From Comamonadaceae bacterium (GTDB taxonomy: Bacteria > Pseudomonadota > Gammaproteobacteria > Burkholderiales > Burkholderiaceae_C): DNA of 48,923 nucleotides. The translations under genes and the position numbers were made by a program. The DNA lies in assembly GCA_947450695.1 (NCBI GenBank), contig CANFWV010000020.1, forward strand, positions 1-48,923, written 5' to 3'. Of the stretch, positions 29,692 to 38,814 are shown one piece after another; positions within the stretch are counted from its first letter, which is position 1, and each line of letters opens with the position of its first letter. Below the pieces are notes generated by a model, which was given only the letters and a program-made list of their open reading frames with translations, did no database searches and was not told the DNA's origin.

Positions 29692-31284
29692 ATGATGACG
29701 CCACCTTATTCCCGAACCTTGATCGAATTGGTACGCGAGCAAGCAAACCGCGCACCCAACCAGACCGCCTTGGTCTGCCCGCAAGGTCGTTTCACTTACG
29801 CGGACTTAGCCGCACGCGCGGCGCAGGTGGCCGGCGCCATGCACGCGTTGGGTGTCCGGCGCGGCGATCGTGTTGGCCTTTTAATGAGCAACCGGGTTGA
29901 ATGGATTGATGTCTGTCTGGGCGCGGGCGCTGTTGGCGCAGTGACAGTGCCGCTGAGCTCGTGGTCGACACGTGCAGAGTTGGCCGTTTTACTGAAAGAT
30001 TCCGACCTGTCATTACTGGTGACGGCAGCCCGTTTTGGGGACAGCCATTTCGAGGCCGACTTGGTAGCACTTCAAGATGCACCGGGCATGCCCTCAGTGC
30101 ATAGGCATTGGTTGATCGACGGTGAACTGGGCAAGTTTCCAGACTTTGCCACTCAGGTCAGCCGTGCCACTCCGCTGGAAGTTGCCGCCCCTGGCGAAGG
30201 TCCAAGTGCGGGTGACGATGTGCTTATTCTGTACACCTCTGGTTCTACCAGCGCACCCAAGTCGGTGCCACTGCAGCAATTTGCCTTGATTGAAAATGGC
30301 TTCAATATCGGTGAACGTCAGGGACTCACAGCCGACGACCGCGTCTTGCTGGCAGCTCCGCTGTTTTGGGCTTTCGGGGGCGCTAATGCGTTGCCGGCAA
30401 CGTTCTCACACGGTGCAACACTGGTGCTGATGGAGCGCTTTGACCCTGCTCTCGCCTTGACCGTGATTGAAAAAGAACGCTGCACATCCATTTACACCTT
30501 ACCAGCCATGACCGCGGCGCTGGTCCGTCATCCAACCTACCAAACCAAGCGGTTGAGTAGCCTTCGTACTGGTTTGATGATCGGCAGCCCCGAAGACTTT
30601 CTATTTGCAGTCGAGAAACTGGGCGCTTCAGAACTGTGCAATGTCTATGGCGCGACCGAGACCTACGGCAACTGCGCTGTCACTTGGCACCACTGGCCCC
30701 TCGAGAGACGAGCGCATTGCCAAGGTCCTCCACTGCCAGGGCAACAAATGCGATTTGTTGACGAAGTCACGGGGGCGATCGTCCCGGCAGGTACGCCCGG
30801 GTTGACCGAAGTACGCGGCTTCATCACGCGCGGCTACAGCGGCGCTAGCGCGGCACAAAATGCAAAAACATTCTCTGATGATGGCTACTACAAGACCGGG
30901 GACATGGGCATGATCAACACCGATGGCGACTTCGTTTTTGTCGGCCGCATCAGTGAAATGATCAAGCGCGCCGGCATCAACGTCTCACCAGCCGAAGTCG
31001 AAGAAGTGCTGCGACGCCATCCTTCCGTGCAAGAAGCGGCTGTCGTCGGCGTTCCCGATGCAGCGCGCGGCGAGCGTATTTTTGCCTTTGTTGTCCCTGT
31101 GACGTCCGGAAACTTTGACTTAGAGGCACTCAGCCTGCATTGCGCCAAAGAGGCATCCAAGTACAAGTTACCTGATCACATTGAGGTTTGCGAGAGTTTG
31201 CCGCTGACGGTGACGGGCAAACTGCAGCGCAATGAACTGAAAAAGCTGGCGGTGCGACGCGCGGCTGAATTGAGTGCTCAGTAG
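29692..31284 (+). CDS. AMP-forming acyl-CoA ligase
   Basis: A 530-residue member of the ANL superfamily that forms an acyl-adenylate and then the CoA thioester. Motifs: LYTSGSTSAPKSVPLQ (P-loop, near residue 180), VYGATETYG (A5), YKTGDMG (A7), GRISEMIKRAGINVSPAEVEEVL (A8 hinge), and the C-terminal LPLTVTGKLQRNELKK lysine. Length is normal for medium or aryl acid ligases. It follows the Bug gene with a 4-base gap. The acid substrate cannot be told from sequence. Confidence 0.93.
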   Translation: MMTPPYSRTLIELVREQANRAPNQTALVCPQGRFTYADLAARAAQVAGAMHALGVRRGDRVGLLMSNRVEWIDVCLGAGAVGAVTVPLSSWSTRAELAVLLKDSDLSLLVTAARFGDSHFEADLVALQDAPGMPSVHRHWLIDGELGKFPDFATQVSRATPLEVAAPGEGPSAGDDVLILYTSGSTSAPKSVPLQQFALIENGFNIGERQGLTADDRVLLAAPLFWAFGGANALPATFSHGATLVLMERFDPALALTVIEKERCTSIYTLPAMTAALVRHPTYQTKRLSSLRTGLMIGSPEDFLFAVEKLGASELCNVYGATETYGNCAVTWHHWPLERRAHCQGPPLPGQQMRFVDEVTGAIVPAGTPGLTEVRGFITRGYSGASAAQNAKTFSDDGYYKTGDMGMINTDGDFVFVGRISEMIKRAGINVSPAEVEEVLRRHPSVQEAAVVGVPDAARGERIFAFVVPVTSGNFDLEALSLHCAKEASKYKLPDHIEVCESLPLTVTGKLQRNELKKLAVRRAAELSAQ

Positions 31285-31374
31285 GTCTTATGCAGCTCCA
31301 CTCTTCACGTCCCGAATGGTGTCTGAGGGCCGTCGGCAGATGATGGATGTTATTTTTTTGAGAGGTAAGTTCTG

Positions 31375-32718
31375 ATGCAATCAACAAAACAAATACAAAA
31401 ACGTGTGGCCGTGATTGGCGCCGGAGCAGCTGGCCTGTGCGCGGCCAAGCATCTATTGGCACGTGGGGTCGACGTGGTTTTATACGAAATGGGTTCGTGT
31501 ATCGGCGGACTCTGGGTTTACAACAACGACAACGGCATGGCACCAGCGTACAAAAGCCTGCACTTAAACTCAGAAGTGGCAGTGACAGCCTATAAAGATT
31601 TCCCGTTTCCTGAAGGTGGCCCGCTGTACCCGGATCATGCCGGCATGCGGCGCTACCTTGAGGCTTATGCGGCTCATTTCGGCATCGTTAAACACATCCG
31701 TTTCAACTCTAAAGTAGAGGATGTGGCGAAGCATGAAGGCCGCTGGCAAATTCGTCTGGCGGACGGCCGCGTCGACACTTTCGACGCTGTGGTGATTGGC
31801 AGTGGTCACCAAAGTGTGCCGACACATCCAACATGGCGGGATGAATTCAAAGGCGAGTATCTCCACTCGCACACCTACCGTATCCCCGAACCTTTTCGCG
31901 ACAAACGCGTGCTGGTGGTTGGCATGGGCAACAGTGCCGTTGATATCGCGGCTGACATCTGTGTGGTCACAGAGTCGACCATGATTTCAGCCCGCTCGCC
32001 AGTGCTGGTGATGCCGCGCATGTTGTTTGGTCTGCCGAACTCGCGGGCTTTGGCCATGCTTGAAAAATCATGGATGCCATGGCCCGTCCGCCGTACGATT
32101 CGCGAAATACTGGTGCGCATCATTTACGGCCGAATGGAGCAATGGGGCTTCACAACACCCAAGAAGCGGACGCATCCAACCAGCCACCCGACCTTGATGG
32201 CGCACATGGTGTGGAACCGCATCAGGGCCAAACCCGGTATTCAATCGGTTATCGGTCAAGAAGTGACCTTTCTCGACGGCAGCAAGGAAACTTTCGACGC
32301 TATCATCGCTGGCACCGGTTACTCGGTCAGCCTGCCCTTCTTGGCCCCAGACATGCGACCGATGGATGGTCATCGGGTCAAGCTTTACCTGCGCGTCGTG
32401 CACCCGACCCAAAGCGGCCTCTATTTCACCGGCCTTTTCAATGTGGCCGGTGGCGGCAACATCCGCATGATGGACGATCAAGCCGAGTGGGTCACCGAGT
32501 TGGTCTGTGGCGACCAGACCTTGCCAGATAGTTCACAAATGAACCTGGCCATGGAAGAAGAGCAAAAGTACCTGACCAAGCATTTCCCCGGAAGCACCCG
32601 CTATGCCTTGGAACTGGACCCCATCTTCTACCGCAAGCAAATTGCCAAACAACGCACTCGGGGTCGTACCAGCGCCGTACCAACGGCGGATGAACACTTG
32701 AACAAAGCGGAGGCATAA
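31375..32718 (+). CDS. Flavin-containing monooxygenase
   Basis: A 447-residue class B flavoprotein monooxygenase. FAD site VAVIGAGAAGLCAAKHL (residues 11-27); family fingerprint FKGEYLHSHTY (158-168), matching FxGxxxHxxx(Y/F); NADPH site VVGMGNSAVDIA (181-192). The last fingerprint residue is Tyr, not the Trp of type I Baeyer-Villiger enzymes, so hetero-atom oxygenation or type II-like Baeyer-Villiger activity fits better. GAGAGG precedes the ATG. A 90-base gap separates it from the ligase, so an extra promoter is possible. With the SMP-30 lactonase at 44729 it may form a ketone-to-lactone route, which is inference. Confidence 0.9.
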   Translation: MQSTKQIQKRVAVIGAGAAGLCAAKHLLARGVDVVLYEMGSCIGGLWVYNNDNGMAPAYKSLHLNSEVAVTAYKDFPFPEGGPLYPDHAGMRRYLEAYAAHFGIVKHIRFNSKVEDVAKHEGRWQIRLADGRVDTFDAVVIGSGHQSVPTHPTWRDEFKGEYLHSHTYRIPEPFRDKRVLVVGMGNSAVDIAADICVVTESTMISARSPVLVMPRMLFGLPNSRALAMLEKSWMPWPVRRTIREILVRIIYGRMEQWGFTTPKKRTHPTSHPTLMAHMVWNRIRAKPGIQSVIGQEVTFLDGSKETFDAIIAGTGYSVSLPFLAPDMRPMDGHRVKLYLRVVHPTQSGLYFTGLFNVAGGGNIRMMDDQAEWVTELVCGDQTLPDSSQMNLAMEEEQKYLTKHFPGSTRYALELDPIFYRKQIAKQRTRGRTSAVPTADEHLNKAEA

Positions 32719-33873
32719 ATGTCGCTTTCAGACAAAGCCTGCGTCACCGGTATTGGCGAAACCGTCTATATGCGGGGCTCGACCAAGACCGCCTTCGAGT
32801 TGCAGATCGAATCCTCACTCAAAGCAATTGCAGACGCCGGGCTGACGCCCAAAGACATCGACGGCGTGATCCCCATCGGCCTTGTCAGCGGCACAGCCGA
32901 TGACTTCATTGACAATTTCGGCCTGCCCGACTTGCGTTTTTCAGCCTTGATCCCGCACGGCGGTGCCAGTCCGACGATGGCTTTGCAAGCAGCCGCTTCA
33001 GCCATCGCCGCCGGCGTTTGCAAGCACGTGCTGATCACTTTCGGACGCAACGTCACAGCGGCCTCCAACAAAGCGGGCGCGCGCATTCACCAAATGCCTC
33101 AGTTCCATTTTGTGACCGAGTTCGAGTACCCCATGGGCGCAATTGCCCCCGCGCAGCTCTACGCCCCGATGGCGCGCCGACACATGGAGTTGTATGGCAC
33201 CACCGTCGAGCAATTTGGCGAGGTAGCCGTTGCCTGTCGGGAACACGCGCTGCTCAATGGCAATGCCGTGATGAAAAAACCCATCACCTTAGAGGATCAC
33301 CGCAACTCACGCATGATCGCCGACCCTTTCCGTCTGCTGGATTGCAGTTTGGAAAGCGACGGCGGCGCGGCCATTGTCGTCAGCGCAGCCCCGCAAGCGG
33401 CAGATCTTCGTCACAAACGCGTCTTTATCTCAGGGATTGCGGCGGGTCATCCAGACTCACCGGGCTCCATCACGCAACGGCCAGACATGACGAGTTTAGG
33501 CATCGCCAAAGCGGCGCCACGTGCTTTTGAAATGAGCGGCTTCACCCATGCCGACATCCAAGTAGCCGAAATCTATGACTGCTTCACTTACGCGGTGATT
33601 CGACAGTTCGAAGACATGGGCTTTTGCGAAAAAGGCGAAGGCGGGCCGTTTGTAGCTGGCGGGCGTCTGCGTTTAGGCGGTGCATTACCAACCAACACCC
33701 ATGGCGGTCTGCTGTCGCAGGCACACGTTTGGGGGTTGAACCACATCGTCGAATTGGTGCGTCAGTTGCGTGGCGATGCCGGGCGAGCCCAAGTTGCGAA
33801 TGCCAAAGTCGGCTTGGTCACGGGTTACGGTGACCAAGGCGATGGCGCTCTGGCCATCATGCGAGGGGAGTAA
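32719..33873 (+). CDS. Thiolase-superfamily protein lacking catalytic cysteines (Ltp-like)
   Basis: A 384-residue thiolase-fold protein of the lipid-transfer/SCP2-thiolase branch. At the loop where thiolases have the nucleophilic Cys the sequence is HGGASPTMAL (residues 80-89), with Gly in its place. The C-terminal Cys loop is TGYGDQGDGA (368-377), with Tyr370. NTHGG (326-330) keeps the His. EIYDCFTY (284-291) resembles the tyrosine-rich site of Ltp2 aldolases. The DUF35 gene follows after 5 bases, as in Ltp2-ChsH2. A retro-aldol cleavage of a CoA thioester is therefore as likely as thiolysis. Confidence 0.88.
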   Translation: MSLSDKACVTGIGETVYMRGSTKTAFELQIESSLKAIADAGLTPKDIDGVIPIGLVSGTADDFIDNFGLPDLRFSALIPHGGASPTMALQAAASAIAAGVCKHVLITFGRNVTAASNKAGARIHQMPQFHFVTEFEYPMGAIAPAQLYAPMARRHMELYGTTVEQFGEVAVACREHALLNGNAVMKKPITLEDHRNSRMIADPFRLLDCSLESDGGAAIVVSAAPQAADLRHKRVFISGIAAGHPDSPGSITQRPDMTSLGIAKAAPRAFEMSGFTHADIQVAEIYDCFTYAVIRQFEDMGFCEKGEGGPFVAGGRLRLGGALPTNTHGGLLSQAHVWGLNHIVELVRQLRGDAGRAQVANAKVGLVTGYGDQGDGALAIMRGE

Positions 33874-33878
33874 TACTC

Positions 33879-34301
33879 ATGTTAAAACCACTCAAACCCA
33901 TCCCAGAGCCATCAGCCATGTCGCGCCCCTACTGGGATGCGGCAGCTGAAGGTCGTTTCATATTGCAGTGCTGTGGTGACTGCGGTCGGACTCGGCACTA
34001 TCCGCAACTTCTTTGCAGTCATTGCTATTCGGACTCTGTCATTTGGAGAGACGCCAGCGGTCGCGGCAAGGTTCACAGTTGGACTGTTGCTCACCACGCC
34101 TTTCACCCAGCCTTCGCCAATGATCTTCCCTATACACTGGTCACCATTGATCTTGAAGAGGGTGTCAGGGCCTTAGGCCTATGGCGAAGCGATGTGGCGC
34201 CCTCACTTGATCTTCCGGTTCATGGCCAATTTGAGACACGTGAGGATGGCGTTGATCTTATTTTTCGGCCTGCGACCAGCCGCCTTAACCCAAGCGCATA
34301 G
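33879..34301 (+). CDS. DUF35 OB-fold protein, intact zinc knuckle
   Basis: The 140-residue product has the N-terminal helix (AMSRPYWDAAAEGRFILQ), a complete rubredoxin-like zinc knuckle with Cys32, Cys35, Cys46 and Cys49 (CGDCGRTRHYPQLLCSHC), and an OB-fold domain (GKVHSWTVAHHAFHP onward). DUF35 proteins are obligate partners of thiolase-like enzymes (for example BbsA with BbsB, ChsH2 with Ltp2, PhlB with PhlAC). It is adjacent to the thiolase-like gene at 32719 and should be its subunit. Confidence 0.92.
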   Translation: MLKPLKPIPEPSAMSRPYWDAAAEGRFILQCCGDCGRTRHYPQLLCSHCYSDSVIWRDASGRGKVHSWTVAHHAFHPAFANDLPYTLVTIDLEEGVRALGLWRSDVAPSLDLPVHGQFETREDGVDLIFRPATSRLNPSA

Positions 34302-34321
34302 CGCCGCCAGACCGAGAAAGC

Positions 34322-35020
34322 ATGAACAAAAAAGTCAAACCCAAGGTGTTGAGCGCCACAAAGACTGCCAAACGAAGTCTGCCTGAACACCCCGTTGCGG
34401 GGACTGATCTGATAGTCGAAGAAGATATTCGTGACGCCGTTTCAAGACTGAAACGGGAAAGGATTATCGCTACGGCCGTTGAGCTTTTTCACCACAATGG
34501 ATTGAGCAACACGACGCTTGAAGCGGTCGCTGAAAAAATGAATGTCACCAAACCATTCATCTATTCTCACTTCAAGTCGAAGCATGCTTTGCTGGCAGAA
34601 ATTTGCTCACGCGGGATTCGTGCCTCACTCGACGTCCTGAACCGGGTGGTCGCATCGCAAGGGTCGCCAACCGAGAAACTCCATCATTTGGCCCGCGACT
34701 TCATGCTGGCCGTGATTGAGAATCAGGGACACATCGCCATTTACAACCGCGAGCAAAAACACCTGTCCACTGAAGACAGCGCCGCTATCGACAACATGCG
34801 CCGCGAATTCGACAGGAAAATTTTTGCACTGCTCACCGCAGGTGTGTCAGCCGGCGAATTCGAGGTCGATGATGTGAAGATCACTTCGTTGGCCATCGGC
34901 GGCATCATCAGTTGGTCCTATGTCTGGTATCGCGCCGACGGTCGCCTGACGCAGGCTGAGACCGCCGACAAAATCGCCACCTTGGTATTGAACATGGTGA
35001 AAGCCAAACGACCACTGTGA
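34322..35020 (+). CDS. TetR/AcrR-family transcriptional regulator
   Basis: A 232-residue regulator. A basic N-terminal tail of about 40 residues precedes the helix-turn-helix (RIIATAVELFHHNGLSNTTLEAVAEKMNVTKPFIYSHFKSKHALL). The C-terminal helical part would bind the effector, likely an acyl-CoA or the substrate. It is the last gene of the first operon, 20 bases after the DUF35 gene, and so is cotranscribed with its likely targets. It converges with the second CoA transferase gene, with 10 bases between the stops. Confidence 0.93.
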   Translation: MNKKVKPKVLSATKTAKRSLPEHPVAGTDLIVEEDIRDAVSRLKRERIIATAVELFHHNGLSNTTLEAVAEKMNVTKPFIYSHFKSKHALLAEICSRGIRASLDVLNRVVASQGSPTEKLHHLARDFMLAVIENQGHIAIYNREQKHLSTEDSAAIDNMRREFDRKIFALLTAGVSAGEFEVDDVKITSLAIGGIISWSYVWYRADGRLTQAETADKIATLVLNMVKAKRPL

Positions 35021-35030
35021 CGCCCCAGCC

Positions 35031-36185
35031 TCATTTTTGATTCGCCACCAGCAATAGCTTCGATTGGGCGGTATGAGCAGCCGGCTTTTTTGCATGCGCC
35101 AACAGTTCTTCGTTGTGCTGACCCAATGCCGGCGGTAAGCGATTGATGAGTCCTCCTTGACCATCCATCAAAATCGGCTGCCTGACGTATTTTTGTTTAC
35201 CCTCAGCAGTCTCCAGCGTTTGCGTCATGCCGCGAACAATCATCTGCGGATCCTTCAGCACTTCGTCAAGACCCAGTACAGGGCCGAAGGCAATCGAATG
35301 ATCTTTCAGTTGCTGATAAAGACGTTCAAACGGCTGCTTGGCAATCGCTTCGCGTAAACAGGGCGTGATCTCTTTGCTTCTCGAGCTGCGCTGATCCTCG
35401 TTCAAATCGGCAAATTGAGGCAGCGAGAGAATATTACAAAGCGCCATCCACATGCTGTCTTCACCGGCGATGCTGAGCGTGATTTGACGGCTGTCGGCGG
35501 TCAGAAAAATACCGTAGCCAGGGTCTAGCGGTGGCAATTCACGGGTTGGCAGCTTGTTCATGGGCGGCATCAGAAACGGCGTCATCCAACTCACAAGTGA
35601 ATCAAGCATGGAAACATCCAGCGTCGACCCGTTGCCCGAACTTTTCCGAGCATACAAAGCAGTGACAACACCCAATGCAGCAAACATGGCAGACGCAATG
35701 TCACCCAAGGGCAACATCGGCAACGGCGCTTGAGCCTCTTGCCCAAGAGGGACTTGCACTAAACCGGCAGCCGCCTGAATACTCAGGTCGTGACCAGCCA
35801 CACCGGCCAGCGGCCCGTTCTGACCAAATGCAGAGATCGACACGAACACCAGGTCCGGCTTATGCAGTCTGAGCGCTTCAGCGCCGAGCTTGAGTCGGTC
35901 CATCACACCAGGGCGAAAACCCTCCATCACGACATCGGCGGAATCGACCAGTTCGAGGAAAGAGGCGCGTCCCTCTTCCGATTTCAAGTCCAGTACCACC
36001 GAACGTTTGTTGCGGTTGAACGATGCAAACAAGCCAGGGAATCGCCGTGACGGATCCCCGCTGCCAGGTCTCTCGACAAGAATCACATCGGCGCCCATGT
36101 CCGCCAGCAACATGCCGGCATAGGGTCCCGGGTACTGCTCAGCCAAGCTGAGAATTCGCACGCCGGACAAAGGAAGTTTTGTCAT
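35031..36185 (-). CDS. CaiB/BaiF-family CoA transferase (second copy)
   Basis: A 384-residue type III CoA transferase. Opening LSGVRILSLAEQYPGPYAGMLLADMGADVILVERPGSGDPSR and ADVVMEGFRPGVMDRLKLG are typical; LVFVSISAFGQNGPLAGVAGHDLSIQAAAGL holds the expected catalytic Asp in GHD. It is clearly different from the copy at 26289 and so probably handles another acid. It is the only minus-strand gene of the catabolic region and is divergent from the thiolase operon over 231 bases, sharing its candidate IclR operator. No clear ribosome-binding site. Confidence 0.92.
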   Translation of the reverse strand: MTKLPLSGVRILSLAEQYPGPYAGMLLADMGADVILVERPGSGDPSRRFPGLFASFNRNKRSVVLDLKSEEGRASFLELVDSADVVMEGFRPGVMDRLKLGAEALRLHKPDLVFVSISAFGQNGPLAGVAGHDLSIQAAAGLVQVPLGQEAQAPLPMLPLGDIASAMFAALGVVTALYARKSSGNGSTLDVSMLDSLVSWMTPFLMPPMNKLPTRELPPLDPGYGIFLTADSRQITLSIAGEDSMWMALCNILSLPQFADLNEDQRSSRSKEITPCLREAIAKQPFERLYQQLKDHSIAFGPVLGLDEVLKDPQMIVRGMTQTLETAEGKQKYVRQPILMDGQGGLINRLPPALGQHNEELLAHAKKPAAHTAQSKLLLVANQK

Positions 36186-36194
36186 ACTGAAATT

Positions 36195-36206
36195 TTCTAT
36201 TTAGAA
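36195..36206. promoter_or_regulatory. Palindrome next to the second CoA transferase start
   Basis: TTCTA-TT-TAGAA is a perfect 12-base inverted repeat, 10 bases before the start codon of the minus-strand gene, so it overlaps its leader. It may be an operator; the protein is unknown. Confidence 0.35.
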
Positions 36207-36315
36207 TAAATTTGTACCAGCAAGTATATACCGACGTTTGCGCCTCTCAAGAAGAGTCATGTCATGAGCTTCAAAGGTCATCAGAAAAGAAATTCAAGCG
36301 CAACATCACGTGCTA

Positions 36316-36346
36316 TGATTTCGAAAACTTGTAGTTAATTTCGAAA
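36316..36346. promoter_or_regulatory. Candidate IclR operator, two TTTCGAAA boxes 20 bases apart
   Basis: TTTCGAAA occurs at 36319-36326 and again at 36339-36346, exactly 20 bases later. The same TTTCGA arms at the same 20-base phase occur at the iclR/cupin promoter (47293-47321). The second box falls between a candidate -35 and -10, the position expected for repression. Confidence 0.6.
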
Positions 36347-36357
36347 TACCGAATAAT
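36329..36357 (+). promoter_or_regulatory. Candidate promoter of the thiolase operon
   Basis: TTGTAG (36329-36334) and AATAAT (36352-36357, five of six to TATAAT) are separated by 17 bases, 60 bases before the first start codon. The -35 match is weak. Confidence 0.4.
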
Positions 36358-36416
36358 AAGCGGCACTTGAAATTAACATTTTTCAGCGGTAACTTGAACC
36401 ATTTGGAAGGTGGAAA

Positions 36417-37586
36417 ATGCAAAAACGACCTCAGGTCGGGGTCATCGGAAGCGTCATGTACGCACCCCGACACCCCGAGCAGGCTTATCTGGAAGAGTCC
36501 TTACATGCGGTTGTGCAGCAAGCCCTGCGCGACGCAAATATGACGATTGAAGAAATTGATGGCATCGTCGTCGCTGGCAATGACCAGCTCGACGGCCGCG
36601 CCATCTCGATCATGATGGCCTCAGGCTCGGTGGGTGGCGTGGGACGCGACATTTTGTCGACACCGTCATCCAGCGAACATGCGTTTGTGCTGGGTGCCTT
36701 GCGCGTGCGTTCGGGCATGTACAAGACGCAATTGGTGGTCTCGTGGAATCCAGAAGAAACCGCCGACGTCAATGAAACGCAGCGTCTATCGAACGACCCG
36801 TACTTTCACCGCGCTTTGCCGCTGGACGACTTGGCCTCCCACGCGTTGCAAGCCAATGCGCTTGAAGCCCAGGTTCCGGGTCTGCGCGAAGCGGCCATCA
36901 CGGTCACCGTGAAAAATCGCCATCAAGGTGCTGTCGCCTATCCTCATCTTTCTGCATTCCCGCAAGAACGCGTGACGATTGCCGGCGGCAAAATGCTGCG
37001 CTGGCCACTGACCGCAGGCATGGTGAGCAAATCCAGCTTTGGTGCCGTCGCCATGGTGCTGGCCAGTGACGAATGGATCGCCGAGAAAAAATGCCAAAAC
37101 GTGGCGTGGTTACACGGCATGGGTTGGGCTACAGAAACCGCATTTTTGGGTGACCGTGATCTGGCGACGGTGCCTTCGCTTGCCGCCTCTGCCAAACAAG
37201 CTTACGCTGAAGCAGGTATCACGCAACCGAAGCAAGCCTTTGACGTGGCCGAGGTGGCAGACGCCACGGCCTACCAGGAATTGCTGGCACTTGAAGGCTT
37301 GGGCCTGTGCGAGCGTACCCAGTGGGTTAAAGCCACCGAGAACGGCGACTTCACCGCTGCCGGCGCTTTGCCGACCAATCTGTCAGGCGGCGCTATCTCA
37401 TACAACCCGATCTTTTGCAGCGGTCTGATGCGCATAGCGGAAGCCGCTAATCAGTCAAGAGGCCGCGCTGGTGTTCACCAGAAAGCCGGCGTGCGCAAAT
37501 CTGTGGCCCATGGTGCCAGCGGCTTTGCCATGCAATACAACACCGTGGTCGTGTTCGGCCACGAATCCAAGGAGATAACTCAATGA
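36417..37586 (+). CDS. Thiolase-like protein, Cys-less (alpha-like member of tandem pair)
   Basis: A 389-residue thiolase-superfamily protein. At the nucleophile loop it reads STPSSSEHAFVLGA (81-94), Ser where thiolases have Cys. The second loop is LPTNLSGGAISYN (318-330), NLSGG without a His before GG; the last loop is AHGASGF (364-370), His where Cys is usual. It therefore lacks both cysteines. The next gene overlaps its stop by four bases (ATGA) and is also thiolase-like, and a DUF35 gene follows, so a heteromeric thiolase/DUF35 complex is expected. Chemistry may be aldol-type or acyl transfer rather than classical thiolysis. Confidence 0.88.
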   Translation: MQKRPQVGVIGSVMYAPRHPEQAYLEESLHAVVQQALRDANMTIEEIDGIVVAGNDQLDGRAISIMMASGSVGGVGRDILSTPSSSEHAFVLGALRVRSGMYKTQLVVSWNPEETADVNETQRLSNDPYFHRALPLDDLASHALQANALEAQVPGLREAAITVTVKNRHQGAVAYPHLSAFPQERVTIAGGKMLRWPLTAGMVSKSSFGAVAMVLASDEWIAEKKCQNVAWLHGMGWATETAFLGDRDLATVPSLAASAKQAYAEAGITQPKQAFDVAEVADATAYQELLALEGLGLCERTQWVKATENGDFTAAGALPTNLSGGAISYNPIFCSGLMRIAEAANQSRGRAGVHQKAGVRKSVAHGASGFAMQYNTVVVFGHESKEITQ

Positions 37587-38761
37587 AAGTGCCACGCGTT
37601 GGAATCGTCGGGATTGGTCAATCCCAGTTCAAGGCCAAGCGCCCTGACGCTAACTACACCGAACTGGTGCGAGAGGCCGTCAAGCTGTGCATGAATAACG
37701 CCAAGATGGAGTTCGACCAGATCGATGCCGTGGTGTACTCGCTGGCACCGGATGCGCTGCTTGGAATTGGCAACGCAGAACGCCTCGGCGTTGACGCTGT
37801 GGGCGCACGCAACAAGCGTTTCATGCGGATCAACACAGGCGGCTCAACTGGACTGTCTGCTCTGGCAGCGGCGCACTCGCACATTGCTGCTGGTGCTTGT
37901 GAAGTGGTGTTGGTGGCCGGCGCTGACAAGGTCGGTGAATGCGGCGACTCGCAAACCATTTTGAACAAGATTTGGGACCCCGCCTACGAGCGTGCCTTGC
38001 CCTTGGGCACCATCACCATGTTGGCGATGTCGGCTATTCGGTACATGCACAAGTACGGCATGACCCAAGAAGACATGGCCGGCATTGTGGTGAAAAATCG
38101 CTACCACGCTTCGCTCAACCCGAACGCCCACTTGCGCAAAGTCACCACCATCGAAGAAGTCATGGCCTCGCGAATGGTCTCGTGGCCGATCAAACTCTTT
38201 GACGCCTGCCCGCAATCGAGCGGCGGCTGCGCCATGGTGCTGGCGTCGGAAGAATACATTCGCGACAACAAGTTGGAAGCTGTCTGGATCACCGGTGTGG
38301 CCCACAACTCTGAGAGCTACTTCATTGGCGACCGCATGGGCAACGGCTACACCGCCGACCACGCCGATGCCAAAGCACTGGGTGAAGCTTGCCACGCGTC
38401 CTACAAGATGGCCGGCATCACTGACCCGTCCAAGCAGATCGACGTGGCGGAAATGTACTCTCCGTTCAGCAACACCGAGTTTCACGCGATCGAAGCGGCA
38501 GGTCTAGCCAAGCTCGGTCAATCTCCCAAGATGCTGCGTGAAGGCTATTTCAAAATCGGTGGTCAAAACCCGGTCAACCCATCGGGCGGCACACTGTGCT
38601 CGAACGCCATTGCGGTAACAGCCATGGTACGGGTTGCAGAAGTGGCGCTGCAGGTCTGGGGTCGCGCCGGTGGCCACCAGGTCAAAGGTGCCAAGCGCGG
38701 CATTGCCAGCGGCAACGGCGGCGACCACCAATTCTTCGGCACCATGGTTGTCGAAGCCTGA
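37583..38761 (+). CDS. Thiolase-like protein, Cys-less (beta-like member of tandem pair)
   Basis: A 392-residue thiolase-superfamily protein overlapping the previous gene by four bases. The nucleophile loop is INTGGSTGLSAL (83-94), Gly in place of Cys. Other loops: NPSGGTLCSNAIAVTAMVR (332-350) and SGNGGDHQFFG (376-386), with His382 near the place of the second Cys. VAEMYSPFSNTEF (288-300) matches the Ltp-type segment. Similarity to the previous protein is family level only, so this is not a recent duplication. The DUF35 gene follows after 53 bases. Exact reaction unknown; retro-aldol or thiolytic cleavage of a CoA ester is proposed. Confidence 0.88.
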   Translation: MKVPRVGIVGIGQSQFKAKRPDANYTELVREAVKLCMNNAKMEFDQIDAVVYSLAPDALLGIGNAERLGVDAVGARNKRFMRINTGGSTGLSALAAAHSHIAAGACEVVLVAGADKVGECGDSQTILNKIWDPAYERALPLGTITMLAMSAIRYMHKYGMTQEDMAGIVVKNRYHASLNPNAHLRKVTTIEEVMASRMVSWPIKLFDACPQSSGGCAMVLASEEYIRDNKLEAVWITGVAHNSESYFIGDRMGNGYTADHADAKALGEACHASYKMAGITDPSKQIDVAEMYSPFSNTEFHAIEAAGLAKLGQSPKMLREGYFKIGGQNPVNPSGGTLCSNAIAVTAMVRVAEVALQVWGRAGGHQVKGAKRGIASGNGGDHQFFGTMVVEA

Positions 38762-38814
38762 TCTCAAACACCCCAACATTTAAACAACTGAACTGAATCA
38801 CCAAGGACACGAAC

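Noticed and set aside
37844..38485. 213-codon minus-strand frame inside the second tandem thiolase gene
   Set aside because: Shadow of a gene with family loops; no start signal or known domain.
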